Below are positions 12,397 through 25,556 of a stretch of 64,000 nucleotides of DNA, in pieces. The DNA comes from Silene conica (taxonomy: Eukaryota; Streptophyta; Magnoliopsida; Caryophyllales; Caryophyllaceae). Every line of letters starts with the position of its first letter. The first letter of the stretch is position 1. The notes beneath the pieces are model-generated. The model was not told the origin of the DNA. It did no database searches and worked only from the letters and a program-made list of their open reading frames with translations. The translations under genes and the position numbers were made by a program. The stretch covers positions 7,278,649 through 7,342,648 of the forward strand of contig CM055312.2 in assembly GCA_029255685.2 (NCBI GenBank), in the 5' to 3' direction.

Positions 12397-12654
12397 AATA
12401 ACGTGGGGTCAAAGGAAGGAGCCACTAAAATAACTCTTCCTACTCCACTCTATCTAGAGTCTTACCCTTCAAAACCGCCTGTGTTCTGTTATTGGTTCTT
12501 TTGGTGTACGAATGCTTTGTAGGAATTGCAAGATGTTTTGTTTAGTTTAATGAATTTGACATGGAGGAGATTGGATAAAAGTTTTCTTTGGTACAAAGTT
12601 GGTGAAAGTAAAAAACCGGTTTTGTGTAATATCGTTATACGGTGGAAGGTCTTT

Positions 12655-13100
12655 ATTTATTTTAAGCTTAATTTTAATTTGCTTTAGTAAAGTTAAATTA
12701 GTCTATTTAACTCTATTAAGTTTTATGTAAGTTGAGCTAAAATCAAGTTATCTCATATTAATACTTTGTTTATTTAGTTTAATTCAATTCAGTTTCATTT
12801 AAACTCAGAAAAAGGTCGTAATTATAAAATGCCTAACATAGGATATATAGTTGATAATTGTGGTTGTGTGATGGTATGTCTTAAATTCTGGTATAAGAAA
12901 TCGTAGTATTTCAAATGTTTTCTTATGCTGAGTAAAATTGAAATGAATTTAACTAAATTAAATGAGCTAAAGTGAGCTGAACTACATCGAAATTTTGTTG
13001 AGATTAATAGAGCTGAAAAAAGTTGAACTGAACTAAAATAAATTAAATTGAGTTAAACTGAAATAGGTTGAAGTGAATAAATAAAAGCTGAAATTACACT
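12655..13100. mobile_element. TTCAG-rich foldback element (copy 2)
   Basis: Two inverted arms (about 12655-12815 and 12925-13095) are made of TTTAATTCAATTCAGTTTCA-type steps on one side and the complementary TGAACTGAACTAAAAT-type steps on the other, separated by ~110 bp. Same family as 3186 and others. The ends are diffuse. Confidence 0.45.
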
Positions 13101-13284
13101 TAACAACCGTATATACCAAAAATTTTAAGGAAGAATATAATATGATACAAAGTATGATACAAAGTATAGGACTAATAATGCAACTCAACGCAATCTAGTG
13201 ACCTATCATAATAATCTTAATCATACACTTTCAGGGTGATTATTTTTTTGCTAATTAACCTTATATTTATGGGTATTATTTTAT

Positions 13285-13479
13285 AGTAAGTCTTGCTTGC
13301 GACGGGTCGTTATTTGTGACGGATATTTTGTGAGATAAAATGGGTAGAAAATGAGTTAGTGGAAAAAGGGGACCACATGAATAGTGTTGGAGAAAGAGAA
13401 AAAGTGGGTATTTTGTAAGAGGAAATTGTATCCGTCACAAGCTTGCGACGGATAGTGTCGTTGCAAATAAGAATTTGTG
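13285..13479. mobile_element. 195-bp MITE, copy 2 (10-bp flanking repeat)
   Basis: Same family as 12201-12396, running from AGTAAGTCTTGCTTGCGACG to AAGAATTTGTG. It is flanked by a perfect direct repeat ATTATTTTAT at 13275-13284 and 13480-13489, which fixes both boundaries. It carries no coding sequence. Confidence 0.85.
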
Positions 13480-13617
13480 ATTATTTTATCCCAAATTTAG
13501 CAATAATGACAATGGATAATAGAATGGATTGCCAAATGGGTTCAACTTTTCCTAATCCAATAATACACTCAAGCTGACATAAACTCAAATAACTTGGTTT
13601 GCCTATCATATTATATG

Positions 13618-13890
13618 AAGGAGCGAACCCAGAATTCAATGTTTGGGGTAGCAAAAAAAGTTTTAAAAAATCATTACACATAGTAAGATTTGATCCCTTG
13701 ACCACCAGATTGGAATTTAATAATTTTACCATTGTACCACAAGATATTTACATCGTAATTATTGGGATAATATTTAATTATCTATTATTCATCAATATTT
13801 GGGATAGCAAAAAACCGTTTTTTAAACCAATTTTTTTAAGTTTGGGGTAGCGGCTGCTACCCTTTGCTCTATGCTAGGTTCGCCCATGAA
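13618..13890. mobile_element. Possible hAT-like MITE
   Basis: GGAGCGAACCCAGAATT near the left and CTAGGTTCGCCC at the right form a short inverted repeat (GCGAACCCAG / CTAGGTTCGC). The internal motif GGGGTAGC occurs twice. The ends resemble the GGAGCGAACCC-type termini common in plant hAT miniatures, but no 8-bp duplication is clear. Confidence 0.4.
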
Positions 13891-14009
13891 TTATTGATCC
13901 CACGTTACATGGAAGCAATATTGTATGTCAATCTTATAATTTTATACTTCAAAGTTCAAACACACAAATTACATATTGGTGTGATAAAACTCATGAGTCT
14001 TAAACCATA

Positions 14010-14215
14010 TTCTTTTCGATTGAATTGAATTAATGAAGTAGAATTTAATTGAACTAAATTGAGTCAAACTAAGATAGAGTGATTGTAGTTGAATTAAAAG
14101 TTAATTTTGTGAAGTGATTAATTTAACATAATTAATTGAATTTAAATAAAATTTAACAGAATACATCTAAGTGAAACTGAAAGGAGCTGAAATTAAGCTA
14201 GAAAAAACAGGGCCA
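14010..14215. mobile_element. TTCAG-rich foldback element (copy 3)
   Basis: Degenerate GAATTTAATTGAACTAAATT steps end in GAGCTGAAATTAAGCTAGAA, matching the inverted terminus of copy 1. The internal AGTTGAATTAAAAGTTAATT is shared with the copy at 17100. Confidence 0.5.
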
Positions 14216-16170
14216 TATTACCATATAATTGAAATCTTAGTTGTCTAATACAGTTAGTTTCTTGTAAAACGGTTTTCTTACATATGTATGTGTACGACAA
14301 TAAAAAAACACTTTGTATAATCAATGGAGCGTAATTTCGAACAATAATAATAACAAAAACATAGATATATATTTAATACAAGACATAAAAAAGAGCTCGG
14401 GCAATCGGAGCTACTAATTAATTAATCTCATAATAAATTGTGGTTATCTTCTTAAATATGTGTCAACCAAAACATTATAAAACAAATCCACTTGTGTATA
14501 ATTGAAAACAATGGATTAAGAGAGTATTTAGTTGGCATTATCTTTCCTTTGTTAGGAGGTCAACATCAAATCCTTGTCAACACCTAAAACCATGCCATTA
14601 AGATTCCATTCTCTTAATAGAAATTTCTTCATTTGTGGTTTATATGTTTTAGAGGACCAATTGTATATTATGTTTAATTGTTAATTAACTTTTTTATATG
14701 TGATAGGCTCTCTAATTCTCTTACTAACTTCATTAGATAGATGATATTGTTATTCCTTCATTAGGTAATGAGTTGTTAAAATGATTTGAGGGTTTAAAGT
14801 ACTATAATATACTTGTATTAAGGGTGTTGTTGGCCCATAATTTCTTCTATTTTGTTCTTATAGACAAAAACACCTACCATTTTGGAAATCTTTTATTTGT
14901 GATGAACAAACAAGATAAATGTTTGAGTTAGGGAAAGGTAAAAATAACATAAACAAGATAAATGTTTGAGTTAGGGAAAGGTAAAAATAACATTGATTAT
15001 ATATGAGTGACTGGGTTTTTATTTACTGAAAACAGGTGTGAAAAGTTCGATTTAAATCTTATAAATAATATGTCTCTTGTATTCTAAATAAATTGTATTA
15101 CTATAGATATCGAATTATACTCTTCAAATCCAATGAAGTAATGTTATACTTATCGGTTACCTCTTCGTGTTTGTTTTTCTGAGTGTAAATTGGGATGTCT
15201 AATATTAACAGTGATGAGTAAACACCTTGTAGGTGGGTGTTCTTTGAGTCTCTGCTATGCAAAGATAGACGGCTGGCCAAAAAGTATGCTCGGTTCTCAT
15301 AGACAAATTAGATTGAAGTGAATCGAACCACTGAAATCGATAAAGCAAACAGCCAACACAGCAAATCCGAACCACTAAAAATAATAACGTGAGTAGCCAA
15401 CACATCATATTCGGATCACTGCAAACAATAAAGTGAGCAACCAGCACATCAAACCCATTTGGTTAACCATTTTTGTAAGTGATATATCCTTTCTGCCCAT
15501 TATCATACAACAAATGATTGGTCAAAAAATAAATAAAAGTCTGTGATTCAGGTGGACGTTCGTTCAATGGGTTAGACTTTTAACACTTGATCTTCTCCTA
15601 ACAATATTTTAATTTTCTTCAACTTTTTAAGTGCAACTTAAACACTTGTTTAAGAGATAATGGGAAACTTGAGAGATTAAGCAATCAAAAGATTCTAAGC
15701 ATGAATGCTGCAGTTCTATTTAAACTAATTTTACTTCTATTTTATAATTATGTTGCTTGCTTATTTGTCTTACGACAATCGGTTTTAATCGTTTGTTTAT
15801 TTGTAAACTAATCTTTAGACTTATAAATCTCATTAAATAACTTATTAATTAATGTAACATATAGTCCCTTCTTTGCTTAAGCATTAAACTTATGTTTAAT
15901 GTATTGCTTATGTCAATTTCAATAATTTTCCTTCTATGACCGATGAGACGAGATCAAATCCTAATGGACCTTAGCTCTTTACGTAACACATTAAGGTAGA
16001 TTGGTTTGAAGAACAACCTTGCATCATCACAATATAGGAGATATTATGCTTTTATCCCCCGCTTTTCACTATTTATTTATTAGTTTTTTTTACCTAAAAA
16101 CTTATAAGAGGTTGCCCATGGCCTAGCACGAGAGGCCCTGACAATATAGAACCCTTTATTTCATGCTGCC
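14216..16170. other. Intergenic AT-rich stretch with a 43-bp tandem duplication
   Basis: No gene was found on either strand. A 43-bp unit containing AAACAAGATAAATGTTTGAG is present twice in tandem at about 14908-14992. The remainder is AT-rich spacer with stop codons in all frames. Confidence 0.55.
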
Positions 16171-16179
16171 AAAAAAAGT

Positions 16180-16345
16180 TTTTATAGCTTAATCGAACTT
16201 CCTAAATTGTATTAGATGAAGCTTGGAAGAACTGAACTAAACATAATTGATCGAACTCAACTTAACTGATGTACAAGTTCATTTGAGTAGAGTGAATTGA
16301 TCTGAACTAAACCAAATTAAATGAAGCCAAAAAGAACATGGCCTC
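16180..16345. mobile_element. TTCAG-rich foldback element (copy 4)
   Basis: Degenerate GAACTGAACTAAACATAATT steps end in AAGCCAAAAAGAACATGGCC, the family terminus. The left end is diffuse. Confidence 0.4.
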
Positions 16346-17099
16346 ATTAACCATTGAAAATTGATACTCACGAGTCATTGACCTTAATTTAAAACCGGTG
16401 ATCATCGAAATTATTCTTTTACACATACTAAATTTCAACACTGTTGTATTTACCTGAACTCGCGATTTATGTTCGGATTAACTCAATACTTTATTAGTGT
16501 CATGTAATGTTAATTTGTTGGGTCCAAGTGACAAACTTTCTAATAGTGCAAACTCATGAAGATAAAATAGGAAAGGAAAAAGGAAGTAAAGATAAGACAT
16601 TACTATAGAAATGCAAGCGTGTGATCCTTTACTAAATAAAATTAATATTAGTGTTATGGATAATCTATGATAAATAGTTGTTTTGCAAGTGTATTCTACT
16701 TAAATCAAGGCTACTAAAATCAATCAACTAAAAGATAAAGTACAAATAACAAACAACAAACAAAGTTAGCTTGCTGATTTGTATTAAAAATGGCCAATCA
16801 TTCTTATGTTTTCATTATTATTCTTATTGTCTTGATAGCAACTACCGAACTTCTCATACCTTCTCATCTTTAATTACTAAAACTATTTATTTATTTATTT
16901 AATTATTTATTTCGATTATTAGGTACTCCCCCGATTATAATAACCAGGCGAGGGGAAAAAAACATTTGTATTAACAATGAAGTGGTATGGCATCAAGTAA
17001 ATGAGTCGAGTACTCGAGTTGAGTCATAGTCGAGTACTAGTTATTACAATTAAACGCGAGCTTGAATATAAAGTTGTGTATCACCAGTTCACCTCATAA

Positions 17100-17325
17100 A
17101 GGTCTTGTCTTTTTGCTTGAAATGAGCTGAATTTAATTAAATAAAGTAGAGCTTAATTGAACTAAATTGAGTGAAACTGAAATGAAGTGAATTTAGTTGA
17201 ATTAAAAGTTAATTTTGTAAAGAGATTAACTGAACATAAATGATTAAACGTAAACAAAACTTAAGAAAATATAGCTAAACAAAACTGAAAGAAGCTGAAA
17301 TTAAGCCAAAAAGAACCGAACTTAA
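17100..17325. mobile_element. TTCAG-rich foldback element (copy 5)
   Basis: The element ends in GAAGCTGAAATTAAGCC followed by AAAAAGAACC. The interior AGTTGAATTAAAAGTTAATT matches copy 3 closely. Confidence 0.5.
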
Positions 17326-18758
17326 GTACTCCCAAACTGCTCGATAACTTTACCAACTAAAATAGTTAACATCAGTGTATAACTAGTGTTCTATGTTTCT
17401 CAGTGTGGACGGCGGGGGTGGGGGTCCTAAATTTCAAGTTCTAAAAGATTGGATGGGCATTTTGTTTCATACTTTTGCCATCATCAAATTGTTGATAGAA
17501 AAAGAAAAAGACGTCTTGCTTAAAAGATGATAATCATTCACTAATCATTAATCATTATATCCTAATTGCTCGGATATTGCTTTGAGTGGAACCAGAAATT
17601 TTGTTTAAGTGATCGTTTGGTTGCTCACAGCAGAACACATGAATTATAATCCACGGAATAATATGTGTTGTTTGAACCAATTTATATGAATTTAAAGTTC
17701 TTACTAGTAATAAAATCGTTAAAAATGGTATAAGTTGCTCACTTTTCCTTCAGGCGAAATAAAAATTAGCTATATCGGTTCACATAAAATGTGTGAATTT
17801 TCCGACATTGTTATCCCCATGGTGAACCAACCAACTGCAATGGCTCTTATTGAGGAGTTGTACTTGGCTCGTAGTTTGAGCTGATCCGTGTTACAGGTCT
17901 GTGAGTGGCGCATTATTCAGTAGCAATTTTCTCTTCTGGAACATGAGATCAGGGTGTTTGGAAGGAAACAACAGCTCATTTAGACATAGCAAAGCCGAAA
18001 CAATGATCGACTAGTGAGCCAAGGACAGATCGAACTATGAAACTACAAGCATCGGTTTTTCAGCACCATTCCCCGTGTCTTATAAACATTGAAGAACAAA
18101 CTTTCAGGCATCGAGTTTACCTGAACTAAGAGTGTGTCTCCCGGGCATGTTTTATTGTCGAAGTTGATAGCTAAAATCTGCAAGAAAAGAAATTTGACTG
18201 CACATACTAACATTAGACCATGTCATCTATAGTCTTGCCTCATTTCAAACAACAAACTGCAAATATAATGGGTTGTAAGATGTGATCCAAAGAGGCGAAG
18301 AACGAGTGCGCGCATATTTCAGATATTCAGCTACATAAAACTCATTTACTGGTACTCATGACCTGCATCAGAAGTATTATTATGGCTCCCTTTACACCAT
18401 AAAAGGAAAAGTACGAGTCTAGAAAAACAGAAGAGTTTCACTTGTTTTTGCGCACCAGCATGGACAGGTGATGCAGATAAATGCCACATTCACAAATCAC
18501 AATGACAGAATGTTGCCATTAAGCAGTACAGCTTCAAATAGTTGAAAGTTGACAGGGATCATTACGACGGATAGAGATCAAAATGGCAACTACAAAGAGT
18601 CAAAACAAGTATTCTGCATGCTGAAAGAATTTTCAGAGTAAAAGGCAGAATCTGATGCGACTCATTTACCCCGAGTCGTTCATGCCTAAGTTGCCCTAAA
18701 AGATAGAGCATAAATAAAAAGCTTTAATACATTAATATAGCAGGGCTGAAGTGTTATT
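17326..18758. other. 3' flank of the F-box gene; no gene recognised
   Basis: The sequence between about 17800 and 18740 is less AT-rich than its surroundings and could include the 3'UTR of the minus-strand F-box gene or a non-coding transcript. No conserved protein was found in any frame. Confidence 0.35.
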
Positions 18759-19997
18759 CTACTTGTACTTAAAATCCACATCAACATGACTGTACTTACG
18801 CATTAACCGAAACATAGAGGAAGTTAAATCCGCCAATATTTGATAATCTTCAGGCGTTTTGGCATTAGAAACCTCCCCGTGAATTTTCAACTTCTTTAGG
18901 TTGGGGCATTTTTCAAGGAAACTTTCCACAAATGGATAGAATTGGTCATGAATCTCGATCCATCCAACCTCTAGGACAACTAAATTTTGCAATTGATAAG
19001 AGCCCTCAATAAAATGAAGCCAATTCTCCCTCTCATCGCATATAAATGAAAATTTTGTTAAATAGGGAAAGCTTTTAGCAATGGCTTCAAAATTGACCTC
19101 GTCCAAATATCCAGGCCAAAGACGGAGAATTTTCAAATTAGAAGATCCAAAGATCATCTGGCAGAATTGGAGCCAACTGTAGTTGCTAACGTCAACAATC
19201 TCAAGAGTTACTTCACCCAAATTAAGATCACCAACACCATCTTGCTCATCATAATTCGCGAGTTCAAGATGTTTCAAACTTCCCTTTCCGATGAAATTCA
19301 ATTGCCCAATGCAACAATGTTTCAAATGCAACTCTTCAAGAGAGTCAGCCTCTAAAATGAATTTATCCAAAATCATTATATCGACATATATAGCCTTTAA
19401 TGATGGGCTGTCCAAATCTAAAGTTACTTGATCATCTGACGCCATGATATGCACTGCAAACAAGGATAAAGTCTCGATCTTTGGGCATGCAGTTAGGAGA
19501 AGGTTCAAATCTCGCGATGAAATGCTTAGAAGATTCAAAGAAAGGGAAGTGAGACAAGGAAGCAGATGATACTTAGGCTCTACACCCATGATGGTACTGT
19601 GAAAAACAACCAACTTCTCCAACTTTTGTCTTCCATAAATTTCGAGAATGTTAATTTCAGGGTTGGTGTGTACACTGATACACAAGCTCTTTAGAGTTTC
19701 CCTGACATAAGAAAGCCAAGCAATCACGGTTGAAGCAGGATAAGTAGAAAGATCCGTCATAATTGACAGTTCCTCTAAGCCATTAGTTTGGAAAATTGTT
19801 TTTGTAATAATGTTCTCAATTTTGCTTTCCAAAGCGAAATAAGCAAGCGAATCTTCAAAGTCAAATTTGAGAGAACGGAGATAATAGCGAAAAGCATTTC
19901 TCCATTTCCAACATGTGGTAGAGGCGCACACCACGTCTTTAGCAGCCTCAAGGCGCGAGAGTATGATCCCAACCACTTCAACGGGAAGATTGTCCAT
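18759..19997 (-). CDS. F-box/LRR protein, At1g67190-like
   Basis: A single coding exon of 412 codons. I start it at the ATG at 19997 (MDNLPVEVVG), because the frame upstream in this phase has only a TTG and because Arabidopsis At1g67190-type proteins begin at the same point (M-x-x-LPVEV-I/V-G). Residues ~1-45 form an F-box (LPVEVVGIILSRLEAAKDVV, ASTTCWKWR), which binds SKP1 in SCF ubiquitin ligases. The rest is a run of leucine-rich repeats of the RNI type (for example ISSRDLNLLLTACPKIETLS, CPNLKKLKIHG). The C-terminus (MRKYSHVDVDFKYK) matches the ending of that family. The substrate is unknown. The length is normal, with no stop or frameshift. Confidence 0.92.
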   Translation of the reverse strand: MDNLPVEVVGIILSRLEAAKDVVCASTTCWKWRNAFRYYLRSLKFDFEDSLAYFALESKIENIITKTIFQTNGLEELSIMTDLSTYPASTVIAWLSYVRETLKSLCISVHTNPEINILEIYGRQKLEKLVVFHSTIMGVEPKYHLLPCLTSLSLNLLSISSRDLNLLLTACPKIETLSLFAVHIMASDDQVTLDLDSPSLKAIYVDIMILDKFILEADSLEELHLKHCCIGQLNFIGKGSLKHLELANYDEQDGVGDLNLGEVTLEIVDVSNYSWLQFCQMIFGSSNLKILRLWPGYLDEVNFEAIAKSFPYLTKFSFICDERENWLHFIEGSYQLQNLVVLEVGWIEIHDQFYPFVESFLEKCPNLKKLKIHGEVSNAKTPEDYQILADLTSSMFRLMRKYSHVDVDFKYK

Positions 19998-20710
19998 GCT
20001 ATAATCTATATCCAATTATCCATCATCAAATTCAACCCTAAAGGCTTACAACAGTAGGCATTATTACATTAAGGGGTTCCTTCTTAAATCTTAAATCCAA
20101 CCCAAAAGCCATTAATCGCATCACAGTCTAATACATTCAGTAAAACTATTAAAGTAACATTGCATCATCCTCAGTGTATAGCAGAGCCAGGATTTGACGC
20201 TAGCGCGAAAGATTTCAGTTGGGGAGAAGTACTAATTAAGTCATCATATCAGTCTAATACTTTCACCAAAACTATAGAAGTACCAATGTAATAAAGTAAA
20301 CGAGAAAAAAGATCGGAAATTTCAACTAAAAACTTCAATTTTTTTCATTTTTCAAGGGACAAGCACCCGTGCTAACCCCTAACTGCGCATCTGCGCCACT
20401 AAACCCATAAACCCAATATAATCACATTAGAGTATTAGACCAATTTTGCTCTTTCAAACACAATAAAGATCAAAACTTTAGCAACTATACTTATACTAAA
20501 TCATAAATGACGAATATGAAAAAGTAGTATTACAAGATTAACAATAATCTGAAGAAAGTATGCAGAGAAAGTGAGTGTAAAATCTGTTAAAGAAGGGCAA
20601 ATGAGAAAATTAAAACGTACCCAGTTGAGTATAGTGCGAGGAAAGATTGCCCAGATAAAATACGGTCCAATAACATTGAAATTATTGGAAAACTGAGGCT
20701 AAGATACGAG
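19998..20710 (-). promoter_or_regulatory. 5' leader of F-box gene with possible uORF and leader intron
   Basis: Reading minus, a short upstream frame ATGATGGATAATTGG-ATA-TAG (20026-20006) ends nine bases before the main ATG. A donor-like CTGG|GTACG near 20630 and several acceptors (CTTTAG near 20042; TTATAG immediately before the ATG) suggest a leader intron. Which acceptor is used decides whether the uORF is in the mRNA. Confidence 0.4.
20178..20402. mobile_element. Possible hAT-like fragment
   Basis: GCAGAGCCAGGATTTGA at the left and GCGCATCTGCGCCACTA at the right resemble the paired ends of plant hAT miniatures with CAGAGCCAGGATT-type termini. The inverted match is weak and no duplication is visible. 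Confidence 0.3.
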
Positions 20711-21077
20711 TACCATTGAATCTGATGGCTTATTGAACAGAGAAAGAGTAAAAACAACCATTGAAACGGCTAATCGAACAATTTGAAGTTTTGGTTTAGC
20801 TCCGGTCCGATTTAAGCCCTTCAATTTCGGTCCAAACCGAATAGACCAAAATCAGGTGATTTTGGGACTAATTTTTGTAATTTGGGTTTTTCTAATGTGT
20901 GTCTTTAAATTTTTAATACACACGTTAAGAACTTAGGTAAGGAAAAATTTTCAAGATTATTACACATATTATATGAGTTTTAGCTCTAATTTATCAAGAG
21001 ATATTCTTAACAATATTTTCTTATTTAGTTTCTTATCATGTGCCCCTTAGACCTGGCAAACGGGTCATCGTCATTAT

Positions 21078-22037
<960 letters not shown>

Positions 22038-22952
22038 GTTTGATTCAGTTTCGGATCAGTTTCATTCGGGGCGGGTTATTTCGGTTTACCTTTATTTTCG
22101 ATTTCAGTTCGGTTCAATTCAGGTTGGAATCAGTTTTTCGCTTTTAATCGGTTGTAAATATTTCGGGTCAGTTCAGGTTCGAGTCAGGTTAATTTCGTAA
22201 CAGATGAGATTCGGGTCGGGTCAATATCAGAGCAGATGAGATTCGATTCGGGCCATATTCGGATCGGATGTCAAGGGATTAATATTGGATTATATTTATA
22301 TATCAAATATTTTGATTTTGTTTTTGATATAATTTTTAGCTTTTTGTCCAATAATATTTCAAATTCTTTTAATAGTAATATAATTTGATTCCACATTTTT
22401 GTCCTTATCTATTTTTTTTTATAATTATTGATATATTATATATACAAATAATTTAAATATGAACGGTCAAACATGCAATTGAGAAATAGTAGACATTCTT
22501 ATATAAATACTCCGCAGTATATACATGATAAATTGGACCATAATTTCCGTAACAATATAAAAATATGTATATAAATAATTAATTTTTTTCTTTTGTTTGA
22601 CAAACGACAATTACTACATTCGGGTAATTTCGGGTTTCGGTTGAATTTCGGTCATCATTAAGCAGGTTGAAAACGGTTCGGGTGTGTTTCGATTCGGGTC
22701 AAACCAGTTCAAGTTGAAACAGTTCAGGTTTATTCGATCTCGGGTTTATTTCGGATATTACAAATTCAGTTCAATTTCGAATCAGTTCAGTTCGATTCAG
22801 GTTTCGGGGTGAAGTTCAGTTATACCTTTCGGATGTACGGTCAGGAGTCGATTCAGTTATTTTCGATCGGTTTTTCGGGTTCGGTATACTTTTGCCAGGT
22901 CTACCCCTAAGGCACGTGTTAGAAAATCCGTTGTAATTTTATAACATTATCA

Positions 22953-23082
22953 AAAAGTCTCACTTTTGACGAATATACTGGGTCTCTCTCATATCGTGCA
23001 GGTGGCAGTATTCATGAGATGTTTTATTTCCTCGCACTTGCTGCTTGTCACGAATAGTACTTGTCCTCAGTGAGAATTTGTG
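22953..23082. mobile_element. Diverged short member of the GACGGATA MITE family
   Basis: AAGTCTCACTTTTGACGAATA at the left and AGTGAGAATTTGTG at the right match the termini of the element at 23163. No target duplication was seen. Confidence 0.35.
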
Positions 23083-23162
23083 ATAAAATATTCAAGCATT
23101 TTATCTTTAAATCAATATTACACTGAATATTACTTATCATATTATTATTTCTTATAAAATCA

Positions 23163-23356
23163 GAATAAGTCTCACTTGTGACGGGTATATCTGTCACAAG
23201 TTTCTGACGGGTCAAGTAGCCACACATAAGTAAATAAGGCAAAAAGTAGGATGTATGGAAAATCACAAATGATTTGTCTTTATCTTCTGATATGGATTTT
23301 ATTTGACCTCTCACAAACTTGTGACGAATATCGGCCGTCACAAATGAGAATTTGTG
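23163..23356. mobile_element. 194-bp MITE with perfect 9-bp TSD
   Basis: It starts GAATAAGTCTCACTTGTGAC and ends CACAAATGAGAATTTGTG, with inverted ends of the same family as 12201 and 13285. Direct repeats ATAAAATCA lie at 23154-23162 and 23357-23365. The 9-bp duplication supports a Mutator-type transposase in trans. Confidence 0.8.
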
Positions 23357-23482
23357 ATAAAATCAATCATATAATAAATATTCTTTTTCTAATGCCTCAC
23401 AACCCTAATTCTTCTGCCCCAAGGAAGACGATCAGAGTATAAGATTGACCAAAAAATTCAAAATACATTCTACGTTGAATGT

Positions 23483-24372
23483 TCACAACGATACCATGCT
23501 CCTAGACAACAATGTACCCGAGGAAAATGAAGTGGAAAAGTTTCTCTCGTGGTAGTCCAACTCGAGTCTTGTACAAGGATTCTTTAAACTTTGGAGGGAA
23601 CCCTCCTTTGCTATTCGACAAGGGTCGGATTTTATGATTTCGAGCAATGAAGTTTTCGAAGATGAAACCGATGATGATGTGGAGGACTTGGATAATGCTA
23701 ATGACCCTACTTGCCCTACCATCCTGTTAACTAAAGCAGAGAAGAGTTAGATTCGTAAGCATTGAAAAGACATATTGATTATCAAGATGTTTGATAAGAG
23801 TATTGGCTATTTTTATTTGCTTCGCCAGATTAAGAAAAAATGGAGCCTCAAAGGTGGTTTGTCTGAGTTGTCTCTTATATATGGATGTTGGGTCATCATT
23901 TTATGTATTACGATTTACTAATCCGAAAGATTATGAATTTATCCTGACTCAAGGACCGTGGATGATCGGAGACTATTATCTTACGTTTAGAAAGTGGATT
24001 CCAAACTTTGTGGCCAATGATGACGAACCAATACGTTTCTTAACCACCCGAATCCGAATTCCTCGTTTATCAGTGGAATAATATCATGAAGATATCCTTT
24101 AGGAGATTGGAAGCGAAGTAGGTAAGGAGGTTCGTATTGACTAACCATCTGCCATGGTTGAAAGGGGACAATTTGCCCGTATGAGTGTTGAGGTCGACTT
24201 GTCAATGCCACTGTTGTCAAAATTCCGAATGAATGTCAAAGTGTGGCTAATTGCCTAATTCAATACGAAGGTTTAAGACAAATTTGTTACAAATGTGGCA
24301 AATTAGGACATATTAATTCATTGTGTCCTACTTTCAATATTGAAATTAACCAGGCTATAGCAGATTAGTAGG
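23483..24372 (+). pseudogene. Decayed LINE ORF1-like (DUF4283 + CCHC zinc knuckle)
   Basis: Across three frames the plus strand encodes a DUF4283-type domain (IKMFDKSIGYFYLLRQIKKK, then FTNPKDYEFILTQGPWMIGD and YYLTFRKWIPNF) and a zinc knuckle CYKCGKLGHINSLC. This order is typical of the RNA-binding ORF1 of plant L1-type LINEs. At least one frameshift (around 23865) and several stops (around 24080 and 24110-24145) break it. No ORF2 (endonuclease/reverse transcriptase) follows, so it is a 5' fragment or internally deleted copy. It is not expected to be functional. Confidence 0.7.
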
Positions 24373-24919
24373 ACATGAGGATGCTAAGATTACCTATATT
24401 GATTCATTGGTATTGGTGAATAGATCCTCCGCAGGTAGTTCGCCGTTGATTGATTGTTTGAGGCTAGGGATAGAGCGAGTCATCACGTAAGAGTCTTAGC
24501 ATATTCGATTCCCCTGTTGTCATAGTTTATTTCTTTTAGTTGGAGAATTATTGTAACAACAATATTATTTCTTCGATAAACGTTTCTTGCCTTTCTTTGA
24601 TATTCTACCTCGAACAACAGAGATGTTGGCATCTGCAATTCTCCATAGGTTGAGGGTCGTTGGTAAAAGCCTTGAGTTATGGTCGTGGTACATAACTAAA
24701 GTAGAAAATAAAAAGAATAATATTAATTTTAAAGATTCTTTTCTTATATAAGTTCAGTCCATGTTCTGGTCCGCGGTCTATTCGTTTTGGTCCAAGATCG
24801 AACCAAAGACCAAACTAGAGTAAATAGGTGGACAGTGGACCACTGGTTGAACACCTGTGCTTATCAACCCAAAACTAAAATTCCTTGATCGCTAAAGTAC
24901 TCAACTGACTAATTATTAA
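24373..24919. other. Intergenic, no gene recognised
   Basis: Spacer between the LINE fragment and MULE element A. Short conceptual peptides here have no recognisable domain. It may contain more LINE debris. Confidence 0.35.
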
Positions 24920-25295
24920 GGGGCATGCTAAAGATCGTGACAAATTACTAATTATCGTCGACACATTAACATGAAATACCCATTTTGCCCCCCGCAATCC
25001 TCTATATCTACAGCTTCATTTTCGGACTTAAACACGATATCGGGTTTTTACGAAATTTAAAAACTCGGTTTTCTTTGAAAATACAAAAACTCGGTTTTCC
25101 TAGAAAATACAAAATCTCGGTATAGTGCGTTAACGATTAAAGAACGGTTTTCAACCATGAGCGGCAATGACGAGGTTAGTTTACGATTTTAATTTGTTTC
25201 AAATTTACGATTTGTAATATTGTAGAACGGATTAGCGTTAGATTCCCGAAGCCGGTTTGAAAAAAAAAAAAACAAAACAAAAAAATATATAGGGG

Positions 25296-25470
25296 GGACG
25301 AAAATAATTTTCGTCTAGTAAGGGTGCCAGACGAAAAGGCCAGTACAGGGCTGGGACGAAAATAAATTTCGTCCAGCATCGGTGCCAGACAAAAATTATT
25401 TTCGTCCCAGCCCTGTTCTGGACGAAAATAATTTTCGTCTGGCACCGGTGCTGGACGAAAAAAAAAAATT
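25296..25470. repeat. Palindrome array, left end of element A
   Basis: Five to six copies, some degenerate, of the palindrome GACGAAAATNATTTTCGTC, separated by short GC-rich spacers such as TGGCACCGGTGC. The period is roughly 33 bp. Conceptual peptides read from it (DENNFRP-type) are artefacts of the repeat. Confidence 0.8.
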
Positions 25471-25556
25471 TCCTATATTTTTTTTTAAAAAAAATAGAAA
25501 CCCCAACCCTAACCCCTAAACCGTAATCATAAACGTAATTATCAAACTGTGTGCAG

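Noticed and set aside
19167..20057. Other-frame open frames over the F-box gene
   Set aside because: They have no domain content, whereas the minus-strand frame matches a full-length F-box/LRR protein.
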